Source: Rhodocyclales bacterium
GTDB lineage: Bacteria; Pseudomonadota; Gammaproteobacteria; Burkholderiales; Rhodocyclaceae
Direction: 5' to 3'
NCBI GenBank assembly: GCA_016177805.1
Contig: JACOUN010000048.1
Span: forward strand, 1 to 53,421
DNA length: 53,421 bases
Of this stretch, positions 44,752 through 52,711 are shown piece by piece. How positions within the stretch are numbered: position 1 is the stretch's first letter; every line of letters starts with the position of its first letter. A program made the position numbers and the translations under genes. Below the pieces are notes generated by a model. That model saw only the letters and a list, made by a program, of their open reading frames with translations, searched no databases and was not told the origin of the DNA.

Positions 44752-45562
44752 AGCGCACCTTGTCGCCCGCGGCAAGATCGAACATCTCGTCCCGGCCCAG
44801 CAGCTCCACCAGGTACCGTTCGTCGTCAAACCGGAAGGCCGGGTCGAGCTGGGGTGCGTAGAGCAGCACCTTCCGGCACTCGCCAGGTTCGAGATCGAGA
44901 AGCTGCTTCTCCCGCTCCAGGACGTCGAACAGGTCTTCCATCCACCGGGGGCCCACGCGCCGGCTGGCGAGTGCCCCCCACCGCCCCTCGCTGAACAGGC
45001 TCAGCACGACCCGCCCGGCTTCCGGGACGACGAACCAGCCCCCCAGGTTCCCCAGCGCTTCGCGGCTGCGATTAAACGCGGTGGCGAAATAGGGTTGAAC
45101 CGAAACCAGCGCGTGGTTCTTTTCCCCGATCACCTCGCGCAGGCTCTCCAGCAGCGCCTCCTCGGTGGCGCTGACCGGAAACGCATCCAGCCGACCGCCG
45201 CCACTCGGCTTCAATGTCCATTGGTTGACCGCGTCCCCATACACGCCCCGCAGCTTGTGTTGGGCGAAGGCGGCCAGTTCGGACTCCCCCTTCAACTGCT
45301 CGCTCATTTTCAGGAGCGCGTAATGGCAGAAGTGATTGGACAGCACCACCGAAACCTCGGCCGGACGCTTTCCTCCGTCCGGAAGGTGGTTGCGGAGCAC
45401 ATCGATCGCTGTCCGCCAGGCCGGCGATTCGGCCGCGGGCGGCGCGCATTCCCACACCGCCTTGCTTTCCACCCGGGAGCGCAGCAGCGTCCTCAACTGC
45501 AGGAACACCACCCGATCCGGGCAAAGGGCAATGCGGATCCGCTCACGCCACAAAAGTGACAC
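44735..45562 (-). CDS. PilM/GspL-like cytoplasmic assembly protein
   Basis: A 275-residue soluble protein. Sequence motifs are weak, but RIRIALCPDRVVFLQL at the N-terminus, VSVVLSNHFCHYALL and the placement directly before PilN-, PilO- and PilP-like genes suggest the actin-like cytoplasmic ring protein (PilM, MshI or the cytoplasmic part of GspL). The GTG at 45562 has GAGGAAGTCAATC upstream and overlaps gspE by 20 bases. The nucleotide-binding motifs of true PilM are not evident. Confidence 0.6.
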   Translation of the reverse strand: MSLLWRERIRIALCPDRVVFLQLRTLLRSRVESKAVWECAPPAAESPAWRTAIDVLRNHLPDGGKRPAEVSVVLSNHFCHYALLKMSEQLKGESELAAFAQHKLRGVYGDAVNQWTLKPSGGGRLDAFPVSATEEALLESLREVIGEKNHALVSVQPYFATAFNRSREALGNLGGWFVVPEAGRVVLSLFSEGRWGALASRRVGPRWMEDLFDVLEREKQLLDLEPGECRKVLLYAPQLDPAFRFDDERYLVELLGRDEMFDLAAGDKVRYAMAA

Positions 45563-47234
45563 GATTGACTTCCTCCAGCGTGGTTTCGCCCGCCCGCACC
45601 ATGTCCAGCGCGGCCTCCCTCAGGAACCGGGTGCCGCAGGCCACGGCCGTCTCCTTGAAGACCCGGGCCGGCGCCCGGGACACGATGAGTTCCCGCAGAT
45701 CGTCGTTCAGCACCAGCAGCTCTCCGATCGCCTTCCGCCCCATGTAGCCGGCGCCCCGGCATGCCCCGCAACCCATTCCGCGCATGAAACCGAACGCGGG
45801 CAGATCGGCGTCGGCGATCCGCGAGCCTGCAATCAAAGCCGGATCCGGTTGGTGGGGCGCGGCGCAATGTGGGCAGTTCTGGCGCACCAGCCGCTGGGCC
45901 AGCACTCCGTTCAGCGCCGACACAAAACTATAGGGGTCGATCTTCATGTGCAGCATGCGGCCGATCACGTCGAACACGTTGTTGGCGTGAACGGTTGTGT
46001 ACACCAGGTGGCCGGTCAGCGCCGACTGCACTGCGATCTCGGCGGTGTCGGGATCGCGGATTTCCCCCACCATGATCCGGTCCGGGTCGTGGCGCAGGAT
46101 CGAGCGCAGGCCGCGGGCGAAGGTGAGACCCTTTTTCTCGTTGACCGGGATCTGCAACACGCCGGGAAGCTGGTATTCCACCGGATCCTCGATGGTGATG
46201 ATCTTGTCCATGCCCTGGTTGATTTCCGAAATCACCGCATAGAGGGTGGTGGTCTTGCCGCTGCCCGTGGGCCCCGTCGCGAGCAGCATCCCGTAGGGCT
46301 CCGCGGCGAGCTGGCGCAGTTGCCCGATGATGCTCCCGGCAAAGCCTAGGTGATCGAGCCGCAGCCCCTGCACCCGGTCGGCGAGGTAACGCTTGTCGAG
46401 AATGCGCACCACCGCATCCTCGCCGTGGATGCTGGGCATGACCGATACCCGGAAATCGATCTCGCGGCCCTTGCTCATGGCCTTGAATCGCCCATCCTGG
46501 GGAATGCGGCGCTCGGCAATGTCCAGCTCGGCCATCACTTTGATGCGGGACAGCACCTGCTCGGACAACTCCGGGCTGTTCAATCCCTTTACCAGGGCCA
46601 GCACGCCGTCGACCCGATACTTGATCGCAAGCCCCACGCCCGTCGCCTCGAAATGGATGTCGCTGGCGCGGGATTTCAGCGCATCGTGGAGCGTCGAGTT
46701 CACCAGCCTCACCACCGGGCTCTCGCTCTCGCTGATAGTCTGCAGCGACAAGTCCTCGACCGCTTCCCGGGACGGGGCCTCCGGGGCGGCGTCCGGAAGC
46801 CCCTGATCCATCGCCCGCATCGATTCCTCCTGCTTCGCCAGCCAGGCGAGGATGTCGAGGCGGTGGGCCACGCAATACTCCACCCCGCCGGGAAGCCGCG
46901 CCTCGGCCCAGGCGAGAAGCTCCGCGTCGTAAGGATTCGAGAATACCAGCCGCAGGCGATGCTCCGCGAAGCGCACCGCGACGCATTCGCGCCGCGCCGC
47001 TTCCGCATAGGGCAGGCAATCGAAGGCGGGCGCGGCGGCGGAGAGCTCGCTCCAGTCCACGGCCCGGTAGCGGAAGCCTCCCGCAAGCTGCCGCACCAAC
47101 TGGTCGGAGCGCAAATCGAGCTGCTCCTGCAGCACCTCGACCAGGGGCCGGCGCGTACGCCCGGCCTCTTCGCGGGCGCGGCGCACCGCGGCGGCGGATA
47201 TCGCCGGAAGAGCGGCGGCGTTGGTAGCTTCCAT
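45543..47234 (-). CDS. gspE: Secretion/pilus assembly ATPase, GspE/PilB-type
   Basis: A hexameric ATPase of about 563 residues that powers pseudopilus extension. N-terminal MshEN-like domains (1-160), then the ATPase core: Walker A GPTGSGKTT (about 322-330), the Asp-box ITIEDPVEYQLPG, Walker B RIMVGEIRDPDTAE (387-400), the His-box GHLVYTTVHANN, and a four-cysteine zinc site (CPHC near 455, CGAC near 490). Start is either ATG at 47234 or the GTG one codon upstream; both overlap the gspF stop. ATP hydrolysis is coupled to GspF. Confidence 0.9.
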   Translation of the reverse strand: MEATNAAALPAISAAAVRRAREEAGRTRRPLVEVLQEQLDLRSDQLVRQLAGGFRYRAVDWSELSAAAPAFDCLPYAEAARRECVAVRFAEHRLRLVFSNPYDAELLAWAEARLPGGVEYCVAHRLDILAWLAKQEESMRAMDQGLPDAAPEAPSREAVEDLSLQTISESESPVVRLVNSTLHDALKSRASDIHFEATGVGLAIKYRVDGVLALVKGLNSPELSEQVLSRIKVMAELDIAERRIPQDGRFKAMSKGREIDFRVSVMPSIHGEDAVVRILDKRYLADRVQGLRLDHLGFAGSIIGQLRQLAAEPYGMLLATGPTGSGKTTTLYAVISEINQGMDKIITIEDPVEYQLPGVLQIPVNEKKGLTFARGLRSILRHDPDRIMVGEIRDPDTAEIAVQSALTGHLVYTTVHANNVFDVIGRMLHMKIDPYSFVSALNGVLAQRLVRQNCPHCAAPHQPDPALIAGSRIADADLPAFGFMRGMGCGACRGAGYMGRKAIGELLVLNDDLRELIVSRAPARVFKETAVACGTRFLREAALDMVRAGETTLEEVNRVTFVA

Positions 47235-48421
47235 CACTGAATCGCCGTGGCCAGTTCAAAGATCGGCATATACATGAGCACCACGATGCCCCCGACCGCG
47301 AGGCCGATGGCGAGCATGAGCAGGGGCTCGAACAGCTTGCTGAAGTCCTCCAGCCACCGGGACAGGTCCTCCTCGTGGAACTCGGCGACGCGCACCATCA
47401 TGCTCCCCATGTCCCCGGTGCGCTCGCCCACCAGCAGCATCCTGGCCGCCACCGGCGTCGTGAGCCCCGCCTCCTCCATGGCAAACGAGATGCTTCTGCC
47501 CTCGGTAATCCACTGGGTCGCCCGGTCGAGGCTCGCACGCGCCGGCCCACCCAGGAGCGGCGCGACCATTCCGTGCGCCCGCGTGACCGGGATGCCGCCG
47601 TTGAGCAGCATGCCGAGGGAGCGGTACAGCCGCGTGAGTTGGTACAGGCGCACCTGCTCCGCGACTGCGGGCAGTGACCTCAGCCCGGCGCCAATTTTCG
47701 CCCGCAGCGCCGGTGTCGTCACCGCCAGCGCCCCGGCAACGAGCAGGGCTGCGACCAACAGCGCCAACAGCCAGCCGTAGCTCGAGATGAAGCCACCGAC
47801 CGCCACCAGCATCCGGGAGAAAAACGGAAGCTCGCCGGAGAAACCCTCGTAGACCCGGCTGAACCGGGGCACGACGTAGAGCAGCAGAAAGAGCACCACC
47901 AGCGCACCCACCGCGGTGAGGAGCGCCGGATACATGGAGGCCGAAACCAGGCGCTTGCGCACCTTGTCCATCTGCTGCTGGTATTCGACATAGCGCCGCA
48001 GCGCCTCGGCAAGATCGCCGGTGCGCTCGGCTGCCTGCATGGAGGCCACGTAGAGGGGCGAGAAATGCCGAGGATGGCGGGAGATCGCGGCCGAGAAGGT
48101 CTGCCCTTCGGAAAGCGCGGCGACGATGCCCTCGATCACGGCTTCGGAATGCCGGTGCTTGCGGTTCTTCAGGGCTTCCAGCGCCTCGATCAGCGACAGC
48201 CCCGCCGCCAGCAGCGCCAGGAGCTCCTGCGAAAAGAGCAGCACCGAGAACCGCCCGGCGCGGTCCGCGAGCGGAATCTGCCAGGGACTGCGCCGGCTGA
48301 CCCGGATCACCGAATAGCCCTGGGCGCGGGCATAATCGGCGGCCTCGGCTTCGCCTGCGGCATCCACCGCCAGCGACACTATGCTGTCGTCAGTGTGAAT
48401 GGCTTTGACCAGATACTGCAT
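47234..48421 (-). CDS. gspF: Inner-membrane platform protein, GspF/PilC-type
   Basis: A 395-residue protein with two GspF domains, each ending in membrane helices (about 165-190, 215-240 and 370-392). SVLLFSQELLALLAAGLSLIEALEAL, RYVEYQQQMDKVRKRLVSASMYPALL and LLVGERTGDMGSMMVRVAEFHEEDLSRWLEDFSKLFEPLLML are family hallmarks (each quoted in part). It starts six bases after the gspG stop and overlaps gspE. It is the platform on which the ATPase acts. Confidence 0.9.
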   Translation of the reverse strand: MQYLVKAIHTDDSIVSLAVDAAGEAEAADYARAQGYSVIRVSRRSPWQIPLADRAGRFSVLLFSQELLALLAAGLSLIEALEALKNRKHRHSEAVIEGIVAALSEGQTFSAAISRHPRHFSPLYVASMQAAERTGDLAEALRRYVEYQQQMDKVRKRLVSASMYPALLTAVGALVVLFLLLYVVPRFSRVYEGFSGELPFFSRMLVAVGGFISSYGWLLALLVAALLVAGALAVTTPALRAKIGAGLRSLPAVAEQVRLYQLTRLYRSLGMLLNGGIPVTRAHGMVAPLLGGPARASLDRATQWITEGRSISFAMEEAGLTTPVAARMLLVGERTGDMGSMMVRVAEFHEEDLSRWLEDFSKLFEPLLMLAIGLAVGGIVVLMYMPIFELATAIQ

Positions 48422-48427
48422 CGCCCA

Positions 48428-48871
48428 TTACCAGTTCGTGATATCCGCATCGTCCCCGGTTCCCCCGGGACGCCCGTCCTTGCCGAGGGAAATCAGGTCG
48501 AAATCGCCGTGCTCGCCGGGACTGCGATAGGCGTAGGGCCGGCCCCAGGGGTCCGCAGGCACGTCCTTGCTCAGGTACGGCCCGGCCCACTTGGGCGCGC
48601 TGGGCGGGCGCTTGACCAGCGCCTCCAGCCCCTGCTGCGTGGTGGGGAAGTGCCCCGTATCCAGCCGGTACTGGGCGAGCGCCTTCTCGAAGGCGTCGAT
48701 CTGGGCCTTCGCCACCTTGGCCTCCGATTTGCCCACCTGGGAGAAATAGCGCGGCGCCACATACCCGGCCAGGAGCCCGATGATCACGATCACCACCAGC
48801 AGCTCCAGCAGGGTAAATCCCCCAATCGGCGACAGACCCCGTTTTCCAACATTTTTTCTATGCAGACGCAT
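48428..48871 (-). CDS. gspG: Major pseudopilin GspG with REP-derived leader peptide
   Basis: A 147-residue major pseudopilin. The mature part begins FTLLELLVVIVIIGLLAGYVAPRYF after a Gly (Glu5 present) and continues with the GspG signature KAQIDAFEKALAQYRLD, GHFPTTQQGLEALV, WAGPYL, DPWGRPYAYRSPGEHGDFDL and SLGKDG. The leader (MRLHRKNVGKRGLSPIGG) is odd: the ATG lies inside the last codons of the upstream transposase gene, and the KRGLSPI part is encoded by a REP-type element (48823-48850). No other start gives a usable leader. First gene of the secretion operon. Confidence 0.88.
   Translation of the reverse strand: MRLHRKNVGKRGLSPIGGFTLLELLVVIVIIGLLAGYVAPRYFSQVGKSEAKVAKAQIDAFEKALAQYRLDTGHFPTTQQGLEALVKRPPSAPKWAGPYLSKDVPADPWGRPYAYRSPGEHGDFDLISLGKDGRPGGTGDDADITNW
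48823..48850 (-). repeat. REP-type element inside the gspG leader
   Basis: Read on the minus strand: TGGAAAACGGGGTCTGTCGCCGATT. It differs at two positions from the copy at 50522-50546 (TGGAAAACGTGGTCTGTCCCCGATT). It lies a few bases downstream of the transposase stop. Confidence 0.75.
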
Positions 48872-49580
48872 CGAACTCCCGCCCCCTCCCGCCATTGCCG
48901 CTGCGCGGCCGTCCCGGATTGCCGCGGCTCACCCGCCTTCCGATCATCACCTCCACCTCCCGGCGGAACCGCTCGCTCCCGAGCGCGTAATTGCCGTTGG
49001 TTGCCTCGCGGATCTCCCGCACGATCTCGAAATCCAGGTGGCTCCCGAACAACTCGCGATACGCCTCGCGCCGCTGCTCCGCCGAGCGTCCCAGCGCCAG
49101 ATACTGAGCCTGGGACACCACCACTTTCGACCGCACACCCTCCGCGTTCGCCCGGTAGCTCGACCAACGGTATTCGCGGGGATGGTCCACCATCCGCGCC
49201 CGCACCGGGTTAAGCTCGATGTAGCGGTAGCAAGCGAGCACGTAGTTTTCCGCCTGGGCAATGCAGGATCGGAACCGCCCCTCCCACAGGGTTCCGCTGC
49301 GCCGGTAGCTGCGGTTGATGTACTGCACGTAGCGTTGTCCCAGGTGCTTCATGAGGAGCGAGGCGCTGTCGGCCCGGGCGGGCGTCAGCAGGAGATGCAC
49401 GTGGTTGGACATCAGCACGTAGGCGTGCACGGCGCAGCCGAACTTCTCCGACAACTCCCCCAGATGCTCCAGATAACGGGCGTAATCTTCCTCGGCGAAA
49501 AAACACGCGCCGCGGTTGTTGCCGCGCTGGATGAGATGCAGCGGCACACCCGGAGTCGCGATGCGGGTGCGGCGGGGCAT
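48858..49580 (-). CDS. REP-associated tyrosine transposase (RAYT, IS200-like)
   Basis: A 240-residue single-strand DNA transposase of the Y1/HUH class: RRTRIATPGVPLHLIQRGNNR at the N-terminus, the HUH-type motif HVHLLLTP, the QRYVQYINRSYRRSGTLWEGRF segment, and a YRYIELNPVRARMV region with the likely catalytic Tyr. Such proteins are single-copy, domesticated enzymes acting on REP hairpins. REP-type copies in inverted orientation flank the gene (48823-48850 and 49616-49660). Its 3' end overlaps the gspG start by 14 bases. The C-terminal tail (GRPRSGNGGRGRE) is basic and low in complexity. Confidence 0.88.
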   Translation of the reverse strand: MPRRTRIATPGVPLHLIQRGNNRGACFFAEEDYARYLEHLGELSEKFGCAVHAYVLMSNHVHLLLTPARADSASLLMKHLGQRYVQYINRSYRRSGTLWEGRFRSCIAQAENYVLACYRYIELNPVRARMVDHPREYRWSSYRANAEGVRSKVVVSQAQYLALGRSAEQRREAYRELFGSHLDFEIVREIREATNGNYALGSERFRREVEVMIGRRVSRGNPGRPRSGNGGRGREFDASA

Positions 49581-49663
49581 GGCTAACCCAAACCCAGGAA
49601 TGGAAGTTTTTTAGAAGGCAACATCATTGCGAAAAACGTGGTCTGTCCCCGATTTCCCCCTGA
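49581..49663 (+). repeat. REP-type element with flank, second copy
   Basis: The core CGAAAAACGTGGTCTGTCCCCGATTTCC (49627-49655, approximate) and about 45 bp before it are similar to 50484-50558. Together these two imperfect direct repeats bracket the transposase fragment and the truncated IS630 gene. Confidence 0.7.
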
Positions 49664-49664
49664 A

Positions 49665-49745
49665 GAAGCGGGGCTCACGATTGTGGCCACGCTGCACGAT
49701 GTGCAGCGGTACGCCATCGAGATGAACGCGCGGGCGGCGAGGCAT
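49665..49745 (-). pseudogene. 5' fragment of a second REP-associated tyrosine transposase
   Basis: From the ATG at 49745 the minus strand reads MPRRPRVHLDGVPLHIVQRG followed by HNREPRFF, clearly the N-terminus of a RAYT related to the intact one at 48858. After about 27 codons the frame runs into the REP-type element. The catalytic motifs are missing. Confidence 0.75.
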
Positions 49746-49791
49746 ATGAGAATGCTAGCGAAAAATAATCGAGCCTGGCCCCTTTGGCCCT

Positions 49792-50403
49792 ATGGGTGCG
49801 CCGCTCGGGAAGGCCGGGTGCCAGCGGCAGGATCGGCTGGGTGCGGTCCAGCGCCTGAATCTGACTCTTCTCGTCGACGCACAACACCAGCGCCTTGGTC
49901 GGCGGATCGAGGTACAAACCAACGATGTCGCGCACCTTGTCGACGAACAGCGGATCGGTCGAGAGCTTGAAGGTCTCCTGACGGTGGGGCTGCAAGCCAA
50001 AGGCGCGCCAGATGCGCGTGACCGCCGTCTGCGACCGGCCCATCTCCCGGGCTATGCTGCGGGTGCTCCAGTGCGTGGCATTCTTGGGCGCCGACTCCAG
50101 CGTCCGGGCGATCACGGCATCCACCTTGGCATCGTCGATCGTGCGCGGCGCACCCGAGCGCGGCGCATCGAGCAACCCGTCCAGGCGCTGCTCGGCAAAG
50201 CGGTTGCGCCACTTGGAAACCGTCTGGGGCGTCACCCGCAAGCGGGCCGCCACCGCCTTGTTCTCCATGCCGTCCGCGCACGCCAGCACAAGCTGCGAGC
50301 GCAGAGCGAGGGCCTGTGCCGTCTTGCGACGGCGCGCCCAGGCTTCCAGTTGCTCCCGCTCGGTTTCGTTCAGCACTATCTGCGCTTTCGGTCTGTGGCC
50401 CAT
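49792..50403 (-). pseudogene. IS630-family transposase, 3'-truncated
   Basis: About 204 residues of an IS630 transposase, which normally has about 350. An N-terminal HTH (KAVAARLRVTPQTVSKWRNRFAEQ), a second HTH (WSTRSIAREMGRSQTAVTRIW) and the first catalytic Asp in LVLCVDEKSQIQALDRTQP are present. Similarity stops at ERRTH (about 49792), where sequence typical of the upstream flank of a RAYT gene begins. The second Asp and the Glu of the DDE triad are therefore missing. The start at 50403 (MGHRPKAQ) is preferred over an upstream one. No complete terminal inverted repeats were found. Confidence 0.82.
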
Positions 50404-50483
50404 CGCATCCTCCCGAGGTTGATCGTACAACCTCTCGGACATGCGAAAAGCATATTAGTTCAACGAACTTTCAATTCAGGACA

Positions 50484-50600
50484 CTAGCCAAACCTACGAA
50501 TGACGTTTCTTGGAAGGCGTCAGCATCATGGAAAACGTGGTCTGTCCCCGATTTCCCGCCCGATTTCCCGGTCCCCGATTTCCCGCCCGATTTCTCGATA
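50484..50600 (+). repeat. REP-type element with tandem CCCGATTTCCCG units
   Basis: The third copy of the REP-type element (core 50522-50550) is followed by three to four degenerate repeats of CCCGATTTCCCG up to the end of the lipoprotein gene at 50601. Probably the 5' flank of a lost transposase copy. Confidence 0.65.
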
Positions 50601-50957
50601 TCAATTCGGAATTTGGCAATCGCGCTCGCTGCCCTCAAACCGCCATCCCACGATAAATCGCGTCTTGGGGTTAATTTCGTAATAGTAGCGGCAGGCTCGA
50701 TACCATCGATATTCATATTCCAAGTTTCCGTTCGGTAGAGTTTTCTGCCCATTGAGAAGCTGTGGATAACGGGCAACGTCAGATGACGGATCATCAATGC
50801 TCTTACCGACGTTTGCCTGCCCAAATCTCTTGAAGTTCTCGTGAGGCGTCACAGCGCCACAAGACGTCGTTGATAGCATCATGCTTATTAGGACAAGACA
50901 CGCTCTTGATAATTTCTCCGCTGCTGGCTGGTTTCGCCGGTTTGAAAGAGTTGTCAT
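50601..50957 (-). CDS. Small lipoprotein, possible immunity-like protein (copy 1)
   Basis: A 118-residue protein with a lipoprotein signal (LVLISMMLSTTSCG). The mature part (PHENFKRFGQANVG, then LPNGNLEYEYRWYRACRYYYEINPKTRFIVGWRFEGSERDCQI, quoted in part) is clearly paralogous to the lipoprotein at 51788-52135. It starts 14 bases after an orphan toxin-like C-terminal module and is in the same direction. The place behind a toxin module and duplication together with it suggest an immunity or accessory lipoprotein; the family is not known to me. Base composition is lower in GC than the catabolic genes. Confidence 0.65.
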   Translation of the reverse strand: MTTLSNRRNQPAAEKLSRACLVLISMMLSTTSCGAVTPHENFKRFGQANVGKSIDDPSSDVARYPQLLNGQKTLPNGNLEYEYRWYRACRYYYEINPKTRFIVGWRFEGSERDCQIPN

Positions 50958-50971
50958 TTAATATCTCACTA

Positions 50972-51748
50972 TCATTTCCGAGAGGTCGATAACTGAACAG
51001 TTAGCGGCCCATTGATCAATGCCGAATATGAGAGTGCGGCGGCTGGCACCATAGTTCCTATATTGGCCAAGGTGGTTTGCTCAGAAGCGTCAGGTCTATT
51101 GAATATCCAGTCATGGTATCCAGCGGTCGCATTAATCCCTGGAACCAAATTGAGGAGCCTGCTGCATGTGCTGCCTTGGCGACAGAAGTCCACCGTGTTA
51201 TTGCCTCCGACAACACTCATGTAAATGCTATCTGCGTATTGTCGGCCGGTTTCTGGATCAAAGCGGTAGGTCTGATCTACACCCTGTTCACGGTTCCACC
51301 CTGGCAGCGGATTGGGGCCATAGCCAACATTCGACGTGTAATACCACTTCGCTGAGCCCGTGAGCAGCGATGTGCCAAAGCCCTTGGAGAAATCTCCTCC
51401 GCTGATCTTGGCCGACACTCCTCCCGCTGTCGCGTTCGCAGCAAGCCGCTCCCAACCCCACTCCTTACCATAGTACCCATTGATGCCGCCAAAGATGCCC
51501 CCGCTCACGCCCCCCTTGAGCGCCGCCTGGAAGTCCCCGCTCGAAGCGATATAAGTTGCGGCGAACCCGCTCGCCGCCCCGCCAAGGACGGCCCCTGTGG
51601 TGGATGCGGAGGCGTAGGCCGCACTCCAGATCGCGGCTTGTTCGGTGGCGGCGGTCGCGGCCAGTTCCGCCGCCGCGGCGTCGGCGGCGCTTGTCGCATA
51701 CAGGCTGGAGACCTGGGGACCAAGATAGGCCGCCGCGGCAATCGCACT
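50972..51748 (-). pseudogene. C-terminal fragment of an RHS/haemagglutinin-like polymorphic toxin (orphan module)
   Basis: An open frame of about 258 codons without a proper start. It begins AAAAYLGPQVSSLYATSAAD, passes Ala-rich helices and a glycine-rich GGAASGFAATYIASSGDFQAALKGG region, and ends with a module GWNREQGVDQTYRFDPETG, DFCRQGSTCSRLLNLVPGINATAGYHDWIF and TMVPAAALSYSALINGPL (quoted in parts), which resembles the last domain of RHS-type proteins. Upstream the frame meets REP-like sequence and stops at about 51790, so the bulk of the toxin is missing. It may serve as a silent donor for recombination. A GTG at 51508 could start a 178-residue protein. Confidence 0.6.
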
Positions 51749-51749
51749 T

Positions 51750-51785
51750 CTTTCGCGATTTTTCGTGTCCCCGATTTTTCGTGCT
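51750..51785. repeat. REP-derived junction sequence
   Basis: On the minus strand CACGAAAAATCGGGGACACGAAAAATCG: two GAAAAATCG units around the GGGGACA core of the REP-type element. It marks the join between the lipoprotein gene at 51788 and the orphan toxin module. Confidence 0.5.
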
Positions 51786-51787
51786 CG

Positions 51788-52135
51788 CTACGGATTTATT
51801 ACACAGTCGCTTTCTGCCCCTTCAAAACGGGCACCCACTATCGTACGCGTAGTTGGATTAATTTCAAAAATAAGTCTGCATGAACGTAGATACTTGTAAG
51901 TCCTTTCCTCATTGCCGTTCGAAAGGGTTCTAGCGGCAACTAACGCCTCGTCACGAAGCCGCCACCGATACGGAGGGATATTGTCGATGTTGAGGCCGAC
52001 CATCGCGTTTAGCCCAGCTTTGAAGTTCTCATGAGGAGACACAGACGCGCAGCCTGTTATCGGTAATGTGACAAATACAAAAAAAGCTTCTAAGGAAAAC
52101 AAGTATCGAAGCAACTTTGTCGGTAATGTGTTCAA
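51788..52135 (-). CDS. Small lipoprotein, possible immunity-like protein (copy 2)
   Basis: A 115-residue lipoprotein (signal FVFVTLPITGCAS), paralogous to 50601-50957. Shared features are PHENFK, a short VGLNID/VGKSID segment, L.NGN.E, CR...EINP.TR.IVG.RFEG.E.DC and similar length. It lies 18 bases after the exported protein gene at 52154 and is in the same direction. Function unknown; its repeated association with toxin-like modules suggests a protective or accessory role. Confidence 0.65.
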   Translation of the reverse strand: MNTLPTKLLRYLFSLEAFFVFVTLPITGCASVSPHENFKAGLNAMVGLNIDNIPPYRWRLRDEALVAARTLSNGNEERTYKYLRSCRLIFEINPTTRTIVGARFEGAESDCVINP

Positions 52136-52153
52136 GTTTACCTTTGCAGGTTC

Positions 52154-52711
52154 TTAGAAGTACCAGGCGTTAATGTCACCACACCGTTCGAATCGGAACG
52201 TCGTGGCCTCTTTCGTATACCACTGCTCCCACGAAGCGATGATTTGCTTTTGCACCTCAGCGGGAGCGATGACGACGACATCCCTAGACATCCACGTCTT
52301 GAAGAATGGGATCTGTTGAATCCCGCTTTGCAATAAGAGATCCCATCGAGCGTCACGTGGATCGATCAGCTGCTTGTTGACCAAAGCCCCCTTCTGGTCC
52401 GTGCATTTTGTTATGAATCTGAGTCCGCGTAATGCCCAAATAGGTCTAGCTTCAGGGCTGTTCATTTGATCGGGACTGAGTTTTGTGCGCTTTACAGGTT
52501 GTAGACCGCGCACGAGCCAGCACGCTGCCCCTGAGGGCTCTTTCAGGAGATCGGAAAGCGAGGCATTCAGCGCGTCGCGACCTGCTCTCGTCGCATGGTA
52601 ATAGTCGTCCACCAAATCACGCGCCTCTTTAAACTGCTGGCAATCGACGGCCGCCATGCTCGCGGAGGGGAGTACGAGAAGCAACAACGAAAGGGCCGCA
52701 GTCTTCATCAT
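52154..52711 (-). CDS. Exported small protein downstream of an RHS-like toxin, candidate immunity protein
   Basis: A 185-residue protein with a Sec-type signal peptide (LSLLLLVLPSASMAA, cut about residue 21) and four cysteines in the mature part (C24, and in ACWLV, TKCTD, ERCGD) that could form disulfides. The start codon overlaps the stop of the toxin-like gene (ATGA; two consecutive ATGs). This immediate coupling is the usual arrangement of a polymorphic toxin and its immunity gene; an exported immunity protein would imply a toxin acting in the periplasm. I do not recognise the family. Confidence 0.65.
   Translation of the reverse strand: MMKTAALSLLLLVLPSASMAAVDCQQFKEARDLVDDYYHATRAGRDALNASLSDLLKEPSGAACWLVRGLQPVKRTKLSPDQMNSPEARPIWALRGLRFITKCTDQKGALVNKQLIDPRDARWDLLLQSGIQQIPFFKTWMSRDVVVIAPAEVQKQIIASWEQWYTKEATTFRFERCGDINAWYF

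Noticed and set aside
50548..50600. Tandem CCCGATTTCCCG units as a CRISPR-like array
   Set aside because: Units are short and degenerate with no unique spacers and no cas genes; they extend from a REP-type element.
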